From Saprospiraceae bacterium (GTDB lineage: Bacteria; Bacteroidota; Bacteroidia; Chitinophagales; Saprospiraceae), in contig JADLHA010000031.1 in assembly GCA_020848995.1 (NCBI GenBank), forward strand, positions 1 through 59,064: 59,064 bases of DNA, written 5' to 3'. The notes below the pieces were generated by a model, which made no database searches, had not been told where the DNA came from, and was given only the letters and a program-made list of their open reading frames with translations. Position 1 is the first letter of the stretch. Each line of letters begins with the position of its first letter. The translations under genes were made by a program, and so were the position numbers. Positions 34,578 to 43,103 of this stretch are shown here, piece after piece.

Positions 34578-35282
34578 ATGAAGTTTGCCTTCCTTGCCCT
34601 GTTCAGCCTGTTGATTTTTAGCTCTTGCAACGCCCAGTTGGATAAACTCCTTAAAAAAGTGAAAACCCTGGAAGTCAGCACCGAAGATGTTGCCACAGGT
34701 TTGAGAGAAGCGCTCACGAAGGGAGCCGTCCAGGGATCCGAGTTGTTGCACCAACGCGACGGCTATTTTAAAAGCATTTACAAGATTGCCCTACCAGAAG
34801 ATGCCCGGCAAGTTTGCAACAAGCTCAGGGTCGTTCCTGGCTTCAGCGAAGTCGAAGACGAGGTGACAGAAAAAATAAACAGGGCCGCTGAGGATGCAGC
34901 CATTCGTGCAAAACCCATTTTCGTCGATGCCATCCGCCAAATGACGATCCAGGATGCATGGAACATTCTCAAGGGAAGCGATGATGCTGCCACCCGCTAC
35001 CTGAAAGAGACAACAACGCAAGCGCTGTACGACGCGTTCCAACCCGTCATCGGCGAATCGATGGAAAAGGTTGGAGCCGTGCAGGTTTGGAGCGTTGCGG
35101 TGAATCAATACAACCAGATTCCTTTTGTGAAGAAGGCTAACCCGGACATGTCGGATTACGTGACGAGAAAGGCCCTCGACGGACTCTTCCTCAAAATTGC
35201 AGAAGAGGAGCTCAACATCCGAAACAACATTTCTGCGCGGACCAGCGACATGTTGCGCCGGGTATTTGCGCGCCAGGATTAA
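34578..35282 (+). CDS. DUF4197 domain lipoprotein
   Basis: 234 residues. Lipoprotein-type signal MKFAFLALFSLLIFSSC with the acceptor cysteine at 17. The remainder is helical and matches the DUF4197 pattern: EDVATGLREALTKGAVQGSELLHQRDGYFKS, KIALPEDARQVCNKLRVVPG, ITIQDAWNILKGSDDAATRYLK-type block (here MTIQDAWNILKGSDDAATRYLKETT), and the C-terminal YVTRKALDGLFLKIAEEELNIRNN. The family is widespread in Gram-negatives with no established role. It stands alone and is convergent with kmo. Confidence 0.9.
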   Translation: MKFAFLALFSLLIFSSCNAQLDKLLKKVKTLEVSTEDVATGLREALTKGAVQGSELLHQRDGYFKSIYKIALPEDARQVCNKLRVVPGFSEVEDEVTEKINRAAEDAAIRAKPIFVDAIRQMTIQDAWNILKGSDDAATRYLKETTTQALYDAFQPVIGESMEKVGAVQVWSVAVNQYNQIPFVKKANPDMSDYVTRKALDGLFLKIAEEELNIRNNISARTSDMLRRVFARQD

Positions 35283-35309
35283 AAGGAAGTTGTCAGGTTG
35301 TTTTCCGGG

Positions 35310-36680
35310 TCAATCGCCGGTGCGGTTATTCATTTCCTGCAATCGGGTAAAGAGTGCCTGCAACTGGACATCCGTCTCCGGGATCAGGCCCGTTTTGCAG
35401 ATCTCCATCAACAAGGCATCCTGCCGCCTTCCCTTAACCATGGCGGAGTAATAACTGAGGTCGGGCCGGAAAGTCACCATGGAGTATTTGGAGTAATATT
35501 GCGGGAAGGCCTGTTCCAGCCTAAGTTCGAGTTTGCGTTTTTTCTGAAACACGGGATCGGCCACCTTGTCGCGCATTTCCAGAAAGTTATCTTCCGCGAG
35601 GTCTGCAATGGCATCGCCATTTGGCTTTCTGATGGTGGAGAATGCGGTGAAAAGGGATGGCCAGTCATCAAACTGATCCAGTAATTCGTCCAATGCGCCA
35701 ACATCTTCGAAGCCACAATTCATGCCCTGGCCGTAAAAGGGTATGATGGCATGGGCGGCGTCGCCGATGAGCAAAATGCGTTCGCCATAATGCCACGGAT
35801 TGCATTTTACCGTGTAGAGGTATCCCGTGGGATTGTTGAAAAAATCCACTTCCGGATTTTCAATTAGCCCCATGGCATCGGGAAAGTAGGTATTCATAAA
35901 TACTAACAAACGTTCGTTAGTGTCAAGAGCGTTGAAGCCCTCTCTTCCTTGGTAGGGCAGGAAAAGTGTTGCTGTAAAACTTTCGTCGGGATTGGGCAGT
36001 GCGATCATCATAAAATGACCCCGTGGCCAGATGTGAAGAACATCCCCCTGCAGCGCAAATCCGCCACCTGGGCGCGGGGCTATGGTAAGTTCCTTGTAGC
36101 CGTAATCCTGAAAGTGCTGGCTGTAGTTGAAATGGAAACCCGGAGTACGGGAAAGCATCCATTTTCTGGCAGCAGATCCGGCTCCATCGGCAGCGATCAG
36201 GATGGAATCGCGAAACTCAGTTGCATGGCCCAGCGCATCCTCGAACACCACGTGTGCACCTTCGTCTTCAATGCGCATAAGGCGTTGGTTGAACTGGAGG
36301 GCACCCGGCTTCAGCGCATCGATGGCGTCGAGAAGGGTGCAGTTCAGAGTCCTTCGGGAAATGGAATGGATGCAGTCCCCGGGACGCACGCTGTATGGTT
36401 GAAACTGGACACTCCCATCCACGGAGTGCACCAGCCGTCCTTTCATGGCAATTGCCTGCGACAACAAGGCTTCATCGAGTCCACACAGGGCCAGCGCGCG
36501 AATTCCCCTTGGCGACAGAGCCAGGTTGATCGACCTTCCAGCCCGTATGGGTGTCCGTCGCATGTCTTCGCGTTGCTCAAAAACCGAAACGTCAAAGCCC
36601 CGTTGCAGCAGGCGCAGTGCGGTTAAGCAGCCTACCAGCCCTCCGCCAGCGACGACAACTTTTCTGCTATCTGTTTTCAT
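35310..36680 (-). CDS. kmo: Kynurenine 3-monooxygenase
   Basis: A 456-residue FAD enzyme hydroxylating L-kynurenine at position 3 in tryptophan degradation. Rossmann motif VVVAGGGLVGCLTALRL at about 8-24; GRSINLALSPRGIRAL at 47-62 (the Kmo-specific block); DG motif ADGAGSAARKWML; and the second FAD motif ERILLIGDAAHAIIPFYGQGMNCGFEDV. The C-terminal part (about 370-456) has no strong membrane helix, unlike the animal enzymes. The ATG at 36680 lies 14 bp inside the end of kynU, so the two genes form one unit. A near-palindrome ACTAACAAACGTTCGTTAGT lies within the gene at 35902-35921. Confidence 0.94.
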   Translation of the reverse strand: MKTDSRKVVVAGGGLVGCLTALRLLQRGFDVSVFEQREDMRRTPIRAGRSINLALSPRGIRALALCGLDEALLSQAIAMKGRLVHSVDGSVQFQPYSVRPGDCIHSISRRTLNCTLLDAIDALKPGALQFNQRLMRIEDEGAHVVFEDALGHATEFRDSILIAADGAGSAARKWMLSRTPGFHFNYSQHFQDYGYKELTIAPRPGGGFALQGDVLHIWPRGHFMMIALPNPDESFTATLFLPYQGREGFNALDTNERLLVFMNTYFPDAMGLIENPEVDFFNNPTGYLYTVKCNPWHYGERILLIGDAAHAIIPFYGQGMNCGFEDVGALDELLDQFDDWPSLFTAFSTIRKPNGDAIADLAEDNFLEMRDKVADPVFQKKRKLELRLEQAFPQYYSKYSMVTFRPDLSYYSAMVKGRRQDALLMEICKTGLIPETDVQLQALFTRLQEMNNRTGD

Positions 36681-37962
36681 AGAGGAGTTCCTGAATGATA
36701 TCCACGAGTTGGGCGATGTCTTCAAAACGGTTGTAGAGCGCCACGGGGGCCAGGCGAATGACGTCGGGTTCTCTCCAGTCTGCCACAACGCCCCGGAAAC
36801 TCAATCCATCGAAAATCTTTTTCCCCACGCCGGCGATCCGGATTGACAATTGTGCGCCGCGCTCGTCTTCGCGTGCTGGGGTGAGGATTTCGATGCGTTC
36901 GTCGGCCAGGCCCTGCAGCCCTTCGATGAGCAGGTTTCCAAGGGCAAGGTTTTTGGTGCGGATGAGCGGTATCCCAGCCTGGCAAATCAAACGGAGCGAT
37001 TCGAGCAAACAGGCCATGGGCAGGATGGGGGGGTTACTCAGCTGCCAGCCTTCCGCTCCCGGGATCAACGAAAGTTTGGGTTCCATGAGAAACCTCCGCC
37101 GTTTGTCGTGGCCCCACCATCCTGCAAAGCGCGGCAGCGAAAAATTTTCGCGATGCCTGTCGTGCACAAAACAACCGGCTAAAGTCCCCGGCCCGCCATT
37201 GAGGTATTTGTATCCGCACCAAACGGCAAAATCGGGGCCGTCGTCGTGCAGATGCAGGAGCAAATTGCCGGCACCGTGGGCCAGGTCAAAGCCAATGTTG
37301 CATCCGCAGCTCCGGGCGAGTTCGGACATCCGTTTCAATGGGTATGCCTGTCCGGTGTAGTAATTGACAGAGCCCACCAGCACGAGCGCGATTTCATGGC
37401 CATGGCGGCGAAAGGCTTCTGTGATGTCTTCTTCCGATAGGTGCACTTTTCCGGGTGCGGGCTCCAGTGCGATCAAGGCATCATCAGGGTTGTATCCGTG
37501 AAAGCGGATTTGTGAATCCAGCGCGTAGCGGTCGGATGGAAAGCAGCTATACTCCACTAAAATCTTGTGGCGTCCCGGAACGGGCCGGTAAAACGAAACC
37601 AACATCAGGTGGAGGTTGACCGTCAGAGTATTCATGACAACGGTTTCCGTAGGAAGGGCACCCACAATTTCGGCCATGGGCCCGGCGAGTTGTTCGTGAT
37701 AGCTGAACCAGGGTGGATCAGCGCGGTGATGGCCCAGCACACCATGGCGTTGCCAGGCAGTAAGTTCGCGTTCTATCACTTCGCGTATGCCGCGCGATTG
37801 CAATCCAAGGGAATTTCCGCAGAAGTACAAGGCTTCTTTTCCGCCCGGACCTTGCGGAATCAGAAACTCATCGCGAAATGCACGCAGCGGGTCGGTCGCA
37901 TCCAAATGCCTCGCGCGCTCCCGGAGCCCTCGTTCATGCCCGTTTTTTATATTGCCAGCCAT
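36667..37962 (-). CDS. kynU: Kynureninase
   Basis: A 431-residue PLP enzyme cleaving kynurenine or 3-hydroxykynurenine to anthranilate or 3-hydroxyanthranilate plus alanine. Seen: DATDPLRAFRDEFLIP, LYFCGNSLGLQ, VVMNTLTVNLHLMLVSFY, DLAHGAGNLLLHLHDDG, and WCGYKYLNGGPGTLAGCFVH with the PLP lysine (GYKYLN). The ATG at 37962 precedes the first conserved block by about 18 residues and lies 7 bp after a minus-strand -7 box TATTTTTG (37969-37976), so the message would be nearly leaderless. The first gene of a kynU-kmo unit. Confidence 0.95.
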   Translation of the reverse strand: MAGNIKNGHERGLRERARHLDATDPLRAFRDEFLIPQGPGGKEALYFCGNSLGLQSRGIREVIERELTAWQRHGVLGHHRADPPWFSYHEQLAGPMAEIVGALPTETVVMNTLTVNLHLMLVSFYRPVPGRHKILVEYSCFPSDRYALDSQIRFHGYNPDDALIALEPAPGKVHLSEEDITEAFRRHGHEIALVLVGSVNYYTGQAYPLKRMSELARSCGCNIGFDLAHGAGNLLLHLHDDGPDFAVWCGYKYLNGGPGTLAGCFVHDRHRENFSLPRFAGWWGHDKRRRFLMEPKLSLIPGAEGWQLSNPPILPMACLLESLRLICQAGIPLIRTKNLALGNLLIEGLQGLADERIEILTPAREDERGAQLSIRIAGVGKKIFDGLSFRGVVADWREPDVIRLAPVALYNRFEDIAQLVDIIQELLYENR

Positions 37963-37968
37963 ACCCGG

Positions 37969-38053
37969 CAAAAATACACCGATTTCGATCCGGCAGTGGA
38001 AACCTTGCCGGATCCGGAATGAACGCTCATTCCTGCCTGAGACCTTATCTTTG
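37969..38053. promoter_or_regulatory. Divergent promoters and near-palindrome between kynU and the Xer recombinase
   Basis: Minus strand: TATTTTTG (37969-37976) for kynU. Plus strand: TATCTTTG (38046-38053) for the recombinase, only 4 bp before its ATG, pointing to a leaderless transcript. Between them lies the near-palindrome GGAATGAACGCTCATTCC (38016-38033; one mismatched pair), which covers the -33 region of the recombinase promoter and is a candidate operator. Confidence 0.6.
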
Positions 38054-38057
38054 GGCA

Positions 38058-38960
38058 ATGGACTGGACCGGGGCCATCGGGGGATTCCGGCAATACCTGT
38101 TATTGGAGCGCAGCTTGTCGGCGAATACCATTGAAGCTTACCTGCATGACGTGGAGAAATTGCAGTCATTTGCCCTGCAACAAAATATGGGCATGGCGCC
38201 AGACGCCGTAAAGCAAAAGGATATCGAGGCTTTTCTTGCCTGGCTGCGGCCATTTGGTTTTGAGGAGAGCTCCCAGGCGCGCATTTTGTCCGGCATCAAA
38301 GCTTTTTTCAGGTACCTGGTACTCGAACACGCTCTTGCCGACAACCCGGCAGCGCAACTGGAAGGCCCCAAATTGCATCGCAGCATCCCCGACGTTCTGC
38401 GCATCGACGAGATCGAACAAATCTTTGCCGCTGTTGACCTCAGTCAGAACCACGGCCATCGCGATCGGGCCATCCTCGAAACCCTTTATGCGTGTGGCCT
38501 TCGGGTCAGTGAACTCATTTCGCTATGCTGTTCTCAGGTTTTTGCTGAAGATGGCTACGTTCGCATCATCGGCAAAGGCAATAAGGAACGGCTGGTGCCC
38601 ATCGGGGGGCAGGCTTTGCGCCAGATTGAAACCTACCGGCAACACGAGCGCGACCTTCCTGCCAGAGGACACGAAGACATTCTTTTTCTCAACCGGTTTG
38701 GCAAAAAGCTCTCACGCGTCAGCATCTTCAAACTGGTAAAACATTATGCGGCCAAGGCCGGACTGGACAAAGAGATCAGTCCGCACACGTTCCGCCATTC
38801 TTTTGCAACCCACCTGGTAGAAGGGGGTGCCAATCTGCGCGCTGTACAGGAAATGCTGGGGCACGAGAGCATTACTACCACAGAAATTTACACCCACCTG
38901 GACATACACTTTCTGCGGGATACGGTGTTGCAGTTCCATCCCATCAACCGCAAAGCGTAA
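38058..38960 (+). CDS. Tyrosine recombinase, XerD/XerC family
   Basis: A 300-residue site-specific recombinase, full length for Xer. N-terminal core-binding SAM-like domain (1-105, FRQYLLLERSLSANTIEAYLHDV) and a catalytic domain with all active residues: Arg149 (ACGLRVSEL), Lys173 (GKGNKER), His243 and Arg246 (HTFRHSFATHLVEGG), His269 (LGHESI), nucleophile Tyr278 (EIYTH). Xer recombinases resolve chromosome dimers at dif. The context has no integrase-type cargo or att site, so a housekeeping role is likely. Whether it is XerC or XerD cannot be decided here, though the sequence looks more like XerD. A -7 box ends 4 bp before the ATG. Confidence 0.93.
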   Translation: MDWTGAIGGFRQYLLLERSLSANTIEAYLHDVEKLQSFALQQNMGMAPDAVKQKDIEAFLAWLRPFGFEESSQARILSGIKAFFRYLVLEHALADNPAAQLEGPKLHRSIPDVLRIDEIEQIFAAVDLSQNHGHRDRAILETLYACGLRVSELISLCCSQVFAEDGYVRIIGKGNKERLVPIGGQALRQIETYRQHERDLPARGHEDILFLNRFGKKLSRVSIFKLVKHYAAKAGLDKEISPHTFRHSFATHLVEGGANLRAVQEMLGHESITTTEIYTHLDIHFLRDTVLQFHPINRKA

Positions 38961-38974
38961 GCTATTACCAAACC

Positions 38975-39409
38975 TCAGGATCTGCGGCGGACAAAAGTGA
39001 AGACGATGAGCAGCACGGATCCCAATTTCACGGCATTGAGCAGCAGGAAGAGTGCCAGCGATGGCCGGATGGCCTGTTCGGGTTCGCTCCAGTACCTGAA
39101 AAAGGGAACGAAGCGAATATCCATAGAAACGGGCGTTTGCAGGGTTCCGGAACACCGCAGCGGTTCGGGTATCAGGCCATCGAGTGCTTCGACATAACCG
39201 TCATAGCGCTGGAGGTATGCCTCGCCGGCAAGCTCGTACGAAAACAAATACGTGCGGTCGGGATCGCAGCGGTGTTCGTACAGTTTTGCCTGTGCCGGCT
39301 GCGAGAAAACGCGAAGGGAAATGGAACGGAAGGGATCTTCGACCCGGAGAAGAGGCAAAACAAAAAAACAAAAGACAAAGAACGCCAATGTGCGCAGCAA
39401 CCAGGTCAT
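38975..39409 (-). CDS. Hypothetical membrane protein, 144 aa
   Basis: Not recognised. Two hydrophobic segments are seen: the first at about 5-22 (LRTLAFFVFCFFVLPLL) and the second at about 115-138 (SLALFLLLNAVKLGSVLLIVFTFV), with a roughly 90-residue region between them that has two cysteines (HRCDPDR, LRCSG) and would be periplasmic. It ends in RRRS. A minus-strand -7 box TATTTTTG (39426-39433) lies 17 bp before the start, back to back with the mtgA promoter. It is convergent with the recombinase, 14 bp apart. Confidence 0.65.
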   Translation of the reverse strand: MTWLLRTLAFFVFCFFVLPLLRVEDPFRSISLRVFSQPAQAKLYEHRCDPDRTYLFSYELAGEAYLQRYDGYVEALDGLIPEPLRCSGTLQTPVSMDIRFVPFFRYWSEPEQAIRPSLALFLLLNAVKLGSVLLIVFTFVRRRS

Positions 39410-39425
39410 GTCGTATAACGTCCGC

Positions 39426-39443
39426 CAAAAATAAGTAAATTTG
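39426..39443. promoter_or_regulatory. Back-to-back -7 boxes of divergent genes
   Basis: TATTTTTG on the minus strand (39426-39433) and TAAATTTG on the plus strand (39436-39443) are two bases apart. They would direct transcription of the 144-residue membrane protein and of mtgA respectively, and the two polymerases could not bind at once. Confidence 0.6.
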
Positions 39444-39460
39444 ACGTAGCGCTGTCTGAA

Positions 39461-40213
39461 ATGGAATGGAAGGAGAAATTGCTGACTTTAGGTGGGCGGG
39501 TCCGCATGCGTTATCGTGCATTGCCCTGGTATGCTAAGATTTTGAGCTGGATGGGGATTTTGTGGGCCGTGCAAATGATGTATGTGTTGCTGCTGATGGT
39601 GGTATTTCCACCGCTCACATTGACACAATTGGGTAGCATGGGGCGCGATGGCCGGATATCGCGCGATTATGTGGGCTTGGAGAAGATATCCAGGAGTGCC
39701 GTTCTCGCGGTAATAGGTGCCGAAGACCAATTGTTTATGGAACACAATGGGTTTGACTTCGAGAGCATCGAAAAGGCAATGGACCACAACCGCAAGCATC
39801 CGAAGCGGATGCGGGGAGCGTCGACCATCAGCCAGCAGGTTGCAAAAAATGTGTTTCTGTGGCAGGGAAGATCCTGGTTGCGAAAGGGACTGGAAGTATA
39901 TTTTACAGCGGTGATTGAGCTGTTGTGGTCGAAAAGGCGCATCGTTGAAATGTACCTTAACTGTGTGGAAATGGGGCCGGGTATTTTTGGGATCCAGGCA
40001 GCATCGCAGAAATATTTCAACCGGGATGCAAAAAAGATCAGTCGCGAACAAGCCGCCATGATTGCAGCCAGCCTTCCCAATCCACGCCGGTACCGGGTCA
40101 AGCCGCTTTCGCCCTACGTTTCCTTCCGTTTGCCTTGGGTTCTCCAGCAAATGGACCAACTTGAACCGGATAAAAACATACAGAAGTTGCTGCGCGGACT
40201 GAACGGCAAATAA
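39461..40213 (+). CDS. mtgA: Monofunctional peptidoglycan glycosyltransferase MtgA
   Basis: 250 residues, normal length. One N-terminal membrane anchor (about 28-52, LSWMGILWAVQMMYVLLLMVVF). A GT51 domain follows, with the catalytic glutamate in GAEDQLFMEHNGFD (Glu88 and Asp89), then RGASTISQQVAKNVFLW, WLRKGLEVYFTAVIELLWSKRRIVEMYLNCVEMGPGIFGIQAASQKYF and AAMIAASLPNPRRY. It polymerises lipid II into glycan strands. There is no transpeptidase domain. Start at 39461 follows a -7 box at 39436-39443. Convergent with cutC, 23 bp apart. Confidence 0.95.
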   Translation: MEWKEKLLTLGGRVRMRYRALPWYAKILSWMGILWAVQMMYVLLLMVVFPPLTLTQLGSMGRDGRISRDYVGLEKISRSAVLAVIGAEDQLFMEHNGFDFESIEKAMDHNRKHPKRMRGASTISQQVAKNVFLWQGRSWLRKGLEVYFTAVIELLWSKRRIVEMYLNCVEMGPGIFGIQAASQKYFNRDAKKISREQAAMIAASLPNPRRYRVKPLSPYVSFRLPWVLQQMDQLEPDKNIQKLLRGLNGK

Positions 40214-40236
40214 CGCAATGGCTGTTGAAAAAGTCC

Positions 40237-40950
40237 TCAGAATTTGACTTCCAGTATGGCCCTCAGGCTAGTCGAATCGATTTCGTCGGGACTGCCGAGT
40301 TGGATGGGTTGAAGAGTTTGTTTCGTCTTTCTGCGAAGTGCGCAATGGATGCGCCGGATACCGGTTGCCGACACGATCTGCTGAACCTGCGTATGGTCTA
40401 TGCTGCCTGCGGCAACCCATTCTATGGATTTTCCGGAAATGACCTGCCACCTGCTGAGGTTTTCTATGCCATCCAAGGCCCGAGCGCACCCGCCACCGCT
40501 GAGGATGCGGTCAATTTGCATTTCCATGAGCTGGTTCAGCAGCAGTTCTGGTTGCGGGGAGACGTCAAATGCACGGTGAAAGGTGAGCGGAATGCCGTTG
40601 CTGCGCACAACCAACCGCTCCATTAACTTCCGGTCGAGATCACCGTCCTTCAACAAACAACCCAGCACTAAAAAATCGGCCCCTTCATCGCAGGCAGCAG
40701 CAAGTTCGTCGAGCATGACTTGCTGTTCCAACGGCGAGTAGCAAAAATTTCCTTTGCGGGGCCGGATCAGCATCCCCAATTCTCCGGTAAATAACTTTCG
40801 GGATTGCCGCATCAAACCCAGGGAAGGGCTAAGTCCACCGCAGCTGAGGTCTGTACACAATTCGATAGCGGGTACATCGTAGCATTCCGCAGTTTGAACG
40901 GAATGGATGTCCGCACAGCATAGTTCAAGCGTGAATGGCGCGGACTGCAT
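40237..40950 (-). CDS. cutC: CutC family protein
   Basis: A 237-residue TIM-barrel protein. Family blocks: ELCCADIHSVQTAECYDVPAIELC (strand 1-2), TDLSCGGLSPSLGLM, LIRPRKGNFCYSPLE, LGCLLKDGDLD, LTFHRAFDVSPQPE, IDRILSGGGCARALDGIENL and IEWVAAGSID. Originally linked to copper tolerance, CutC is now thought to have an uncertain role. The length (about 240-250 in the family) is normal. It lies 33 bp downstream of sodB on the same strand, so the two are likely co-transcribed. Confidence 0.9.
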   Translation of the reverse strand: MQSAPFTLELCCADIHSVQTAECYDVPAIELCTDLSCGGLSPSLGLMRQSRKLFTGELGMLIRPRKGNFCYSPLEQQVMLDELAAACDEGADFLVLGCLLKDGDLDRKLMERLVVRSNGIPLTFHRAFDVSPQPELLLNQLMEMQIDRILSGGGCARALDGIENLSRWQVISGKSIEWVAAGSIDHTQVQQIVSATGIRRIHCALRRKTKQTLQPIQLGSPDEIDSTSLRAILEVKF

Positions 40951-40983
40951 AGGTCATTTATTGAAATGCCTTATGCCGCAGGC

Positions 40984-41592
40984 TCAGCGGTTATCCTGGA
41001 AGCGCTTTTCTGCTTTGTCCCAGTCGACGAGGTTAAAAAAGGCATTGACGAAGTCGGCCCGTCGGTTTTGGTACAACAGGTAATAGGCATGTTCCCATAC
41101 GTCCAGGGCAATGACCGGGCTGCCACCGCATCCCGTTGAGGGCATCAGGGGGTTGTCCTGATTGGGCGTACTGCAAATTTCGAGTTTTCCTCCCTTGTGA
41201 ACACACAGCCATGCCCATCCCGAACCAAATCGGCCCATGGCAGCCTGGCTGAATTTTTCGCGAAAGGCATCGAAATTTCCAAAGGCCCCGACAATGGCTT
41301 CCATGAGTGCACCTTTCGGCTCGCCTCCACCATGAGGTGAAAGGACATTCCAAAAAAGGCAGTGATTGTAATATCCACCTCCATTGTTTCTCAGCGGCAT
41401 ATTGGTCATATCCAACGTTCTGAGAATGTCTTCGATGGAGCGGTGCTCGAGTTCCGTATCTTTTATGGCGGCGTTTAAGTTTGCGGTATAGGCAGCATGG
41501 TGTTTTCCGTGGTGGATCTCCATGGTCCTGGTGTCGAAATGCGGCTCAAGCGCCTGATACGGGTAAGGAAGATCTGGAAGGGAAAAAGCCAT
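40984..41592 (-). CDS. sodB: Superoxide dismutase, Fe/Mn family
   Basis: 202 residues. Metal ligands are visible: the first histidine in METHHGKHHAAY-type block (here MEIHHGKHHAAY, about 24-35), the second in GGGYYNHCLFW, and Asp plus His in the signature DVWEHAYYLLYQ (about 163-174). GSGWAWL is also present. It converts superoxide to peroxide and oxygen. Iron against manganese cannot be decided with certainty. A minus-strand -7 box TATATTTG lies at 41624-41631. The peroxiredoxin gene lies a little further upstream on the other strand, giving a small oxidative-stress neighbourhood. Confidence 0.96.
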   Translation of the reverse strand: MAFSLPDLPYPYQALEPHFDTRTMEIHHGKHHAAYTANLNAAIKDTELEHRSIEDILRTLDMTNMPLRNNGGGYYNHCLFWNVLSPHGGGEPKGALMEAIVGAFGNFDAFREKFSQAAMGRFGSGWAWLCVHKGGKLEICSTPNQDNPLMPSTGCGGSPVIALDVWEHAYYLLYQNRRADFVNAFFNLVDWDKAEKRFQDNR

Positions 41593-41623
41593 AACGCGTT
41601 TTTTTGTTGGTTAGAAGAGAACG

Positions 41624-41631
41624 CAAATATA
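41624..41631 (-). promoter_or_regulatory. -7 box of sodB
   Basis: TATATTTG on the minus strand, 31 bp before the sodB start codon. It matches TAnnTTTG; no clear TTG at -33. Confidence 0.55.
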
Positions 41632-41656
41632 GGAAGGCAGTTCATTCGCCCGGCGT

Positions 41657-42565
41657 TTATTTGTCCTGATCCGCCATCTTGAGTTTTCCCGGAAAGCGCC
41701 TCTTCAACATGGGGTACAGGAATACCGTAGCGAGCAGGATGGCCACTCCCAGGTAAAATGGGGGGTTGAGTTCTTTGTGCTCCTTTAGCAGGGCCATTGC
41801 GAAAAGAATGCCATAGACGGGTTCGAGGTTAAAGGCGAGCATTGCGGAGAAGGCGCTGGTGTGGTAAAGTGCTTTGAGGCTCATGACGTAGGCAAGCGCA
41901 GTGCAGAAATATGAAAGGATCACCAGGTAAATGGCCGAACTGAGGTCTGGTAAAAAGGCCGCCTGAGGAGCACTCATGGCATAAAACGGAAGCAACACAC
42001 TGAGAACCAGCCAAACTGCAAAAAGCTCGAGCCAGGAGATCTGGATGGGCCCCGCGCCGTGAATGTACTTTTTGTTGAGCGTCACGAAAACTGCGGAGAG
42101 CAGGGCGGCAAGGACGCCGACTAAAAAGCCCACGCGATACTGCAAATCAATGTTTTGAAGAATGAGCCACATGGCGGGAATGGTCAGGCATCCGGTTAAG
42201 ACATCCACCATCCGGAGTGGCCGCCAATGGAATATGCTCTCGCAAAAAGCCGTAAAAACGGGAATGAATGCCAGACAAACCATTGCGACAGAGGAGTTGG
42301 ACAATTTGATGGACCCATAAAAGCAGATCCAGTGAAGTGCAACCACCCCGCCAATCCCCAGGTAAATCCAGAAGCGCCTGCGGTCTAACGATTTGAGTCC
42401 ACCCGCCTTTTTGAGGTGCGGCAACATAAAGATCCAGCTCAGCAAGGACCTCCACCAGACCAGGGTCAACGCAGGGAGGAGTATGAGCTTGCCCAGGATA
42501 CCCGTAAATCCAAACAGAAAAACGGCAAGGTGCAACTGCAGATAGGCTTTTTTGCGGGCTTCCAT
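41657..42565 (-). CDS. EamA/DMT-family transporter
   Basis: A 302-residue inner-membrane protein with about ten hydrophobic helices in two homologous EamA halves (about 8-135 and 145-290). The first half begins LHLAVFLFGFTGILGKLI; the second ends MLAFNLEPVYGILFAMALLKEH..PPFYLGVAILLATVFLYP, with the conserved E-P-V/L in helix 9. DMT exporters move small metabolites or amino acids outwards; the substrate is unknown. A basic, lysine-rich cytoplasmic tail ends the protein. It is divergent from the peroxiredoxin gene with a 57-bp gap. Confidence 0.9.
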   Translation of the reverse strand: MEARKKAYLQLHLAVFLFGFTGILGKLILLPALTLVWWRSLLSWIFMLPHLKKAGGLKSLDRRRFWIYLGIGGVVALHWICFYGSIKLSNSSVAMVCLAFIPVFTAFCESIFHWRPLRMVDVLTGCLTIPAMWLILQNIDLQYRVGFLVGVLAALLSAVFVTLNKKYIHGAGPIQISWLELFAVWLVLSVLLPFYAMSAPQAAFLPDLSSAIYLVILSYFCTALAYVMSLKALYHTSAFSAMLAFNLEPVYGILFAMALLKEHKELNPPFYLGVAILLATVFLYPMLKRRFPGKLKMADQDK

Positions 42566-42593
42566 TTGAATTAGGTAAATTGTGGCAAATATC

Positions 42594-42601
42594 TATTTTT
42601 G
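42594..42601 (+). promoter_or_regulatory. -7 box of the peroxiredoxin-clpS unit
   Basis: TATTTTTG lies 21 bp before the ATG at 42623, a typical distance for a Bacteroidota promoter. Confidence 0.55.
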
Positions 42602-42622
42602 TGCCCGCTTTAAACGAACTCT

Positions 42623-43096
42623 ATGGCAGGTCTAAAAATAGGTGAAAGGGCACCATCTTTTTCACTCGTTTCCTCCGATAAGAAAGTTGTGCACCTATCA
42701 GACTTTAAAGGTAAAAATGTCGTACTGCTCTTCTTTCCTTTCGCGTTTACGGGAGTATGTACCCGCGAATTGTGCATGGTCCGGGACGCAATGGCATCTT
42801 ATAACACCGCAAACGCCCAAGTGCTTGGCATTTCGGTAGATTCTCCTTTTACCCTTGCTCGCTATAAAGAAGAATTAAACATCTCATATCCGCTTCTATC
42901 GGATTTTAATAAAACGGCTTCCCGCGCCTACTCCTGTCTTTATGAGGAATTTTCTTTTGGCCTTAGGGGAGTTTCCAAAAGATCTGCCTTTGTCATTGAC
43001 GCAGAGGGCATAGTCCGGTATGCAGAGATTTTGGAAAATGCCGGAGAATTGCCTAACTTCGATGCGTTGAATAAAACTTTGAGTACGATCAACTGA
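42623..43096 (+). CDS. Peroxiredoxin (AhpE/BCP-like)
   Basis: A 157-residue thioredoxin-fold peroxidase. The peroxidatic Cys46 sits in FPFAFTGVCTRELC, with a second cysteine five residues later (Cys51), the spacing of PrxQ-type resolving cysteines; a third lies in YSCLYEEF. The rest (VLGISVDSPFTLARYKEELNISYPLLSDF...GLRGVSKRSAFVIDAEGIVRYAEI) is closest to AhpE-like proteins. It reduces peroxides. It is followed 7 bp later by clpS on the same strand and preceded by its own -7 box. Confidence 0.92.
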   Translation: MAGLKIGERAPSFSLVSSDKKVVHLSDFKGKNVVLLFFPFAFTGVCTRELCMVRDAMASYNTANAQVLGISVDSPFTLARYKEELNISYPLLSDFNKTASRAYSCLYEEFSFGLRGVSKRSAFVIDAEGIVRYAEILENAGELPNFDALNKTLSTIN

Positions 43097-43103
43097 TTCC
43101 GCT

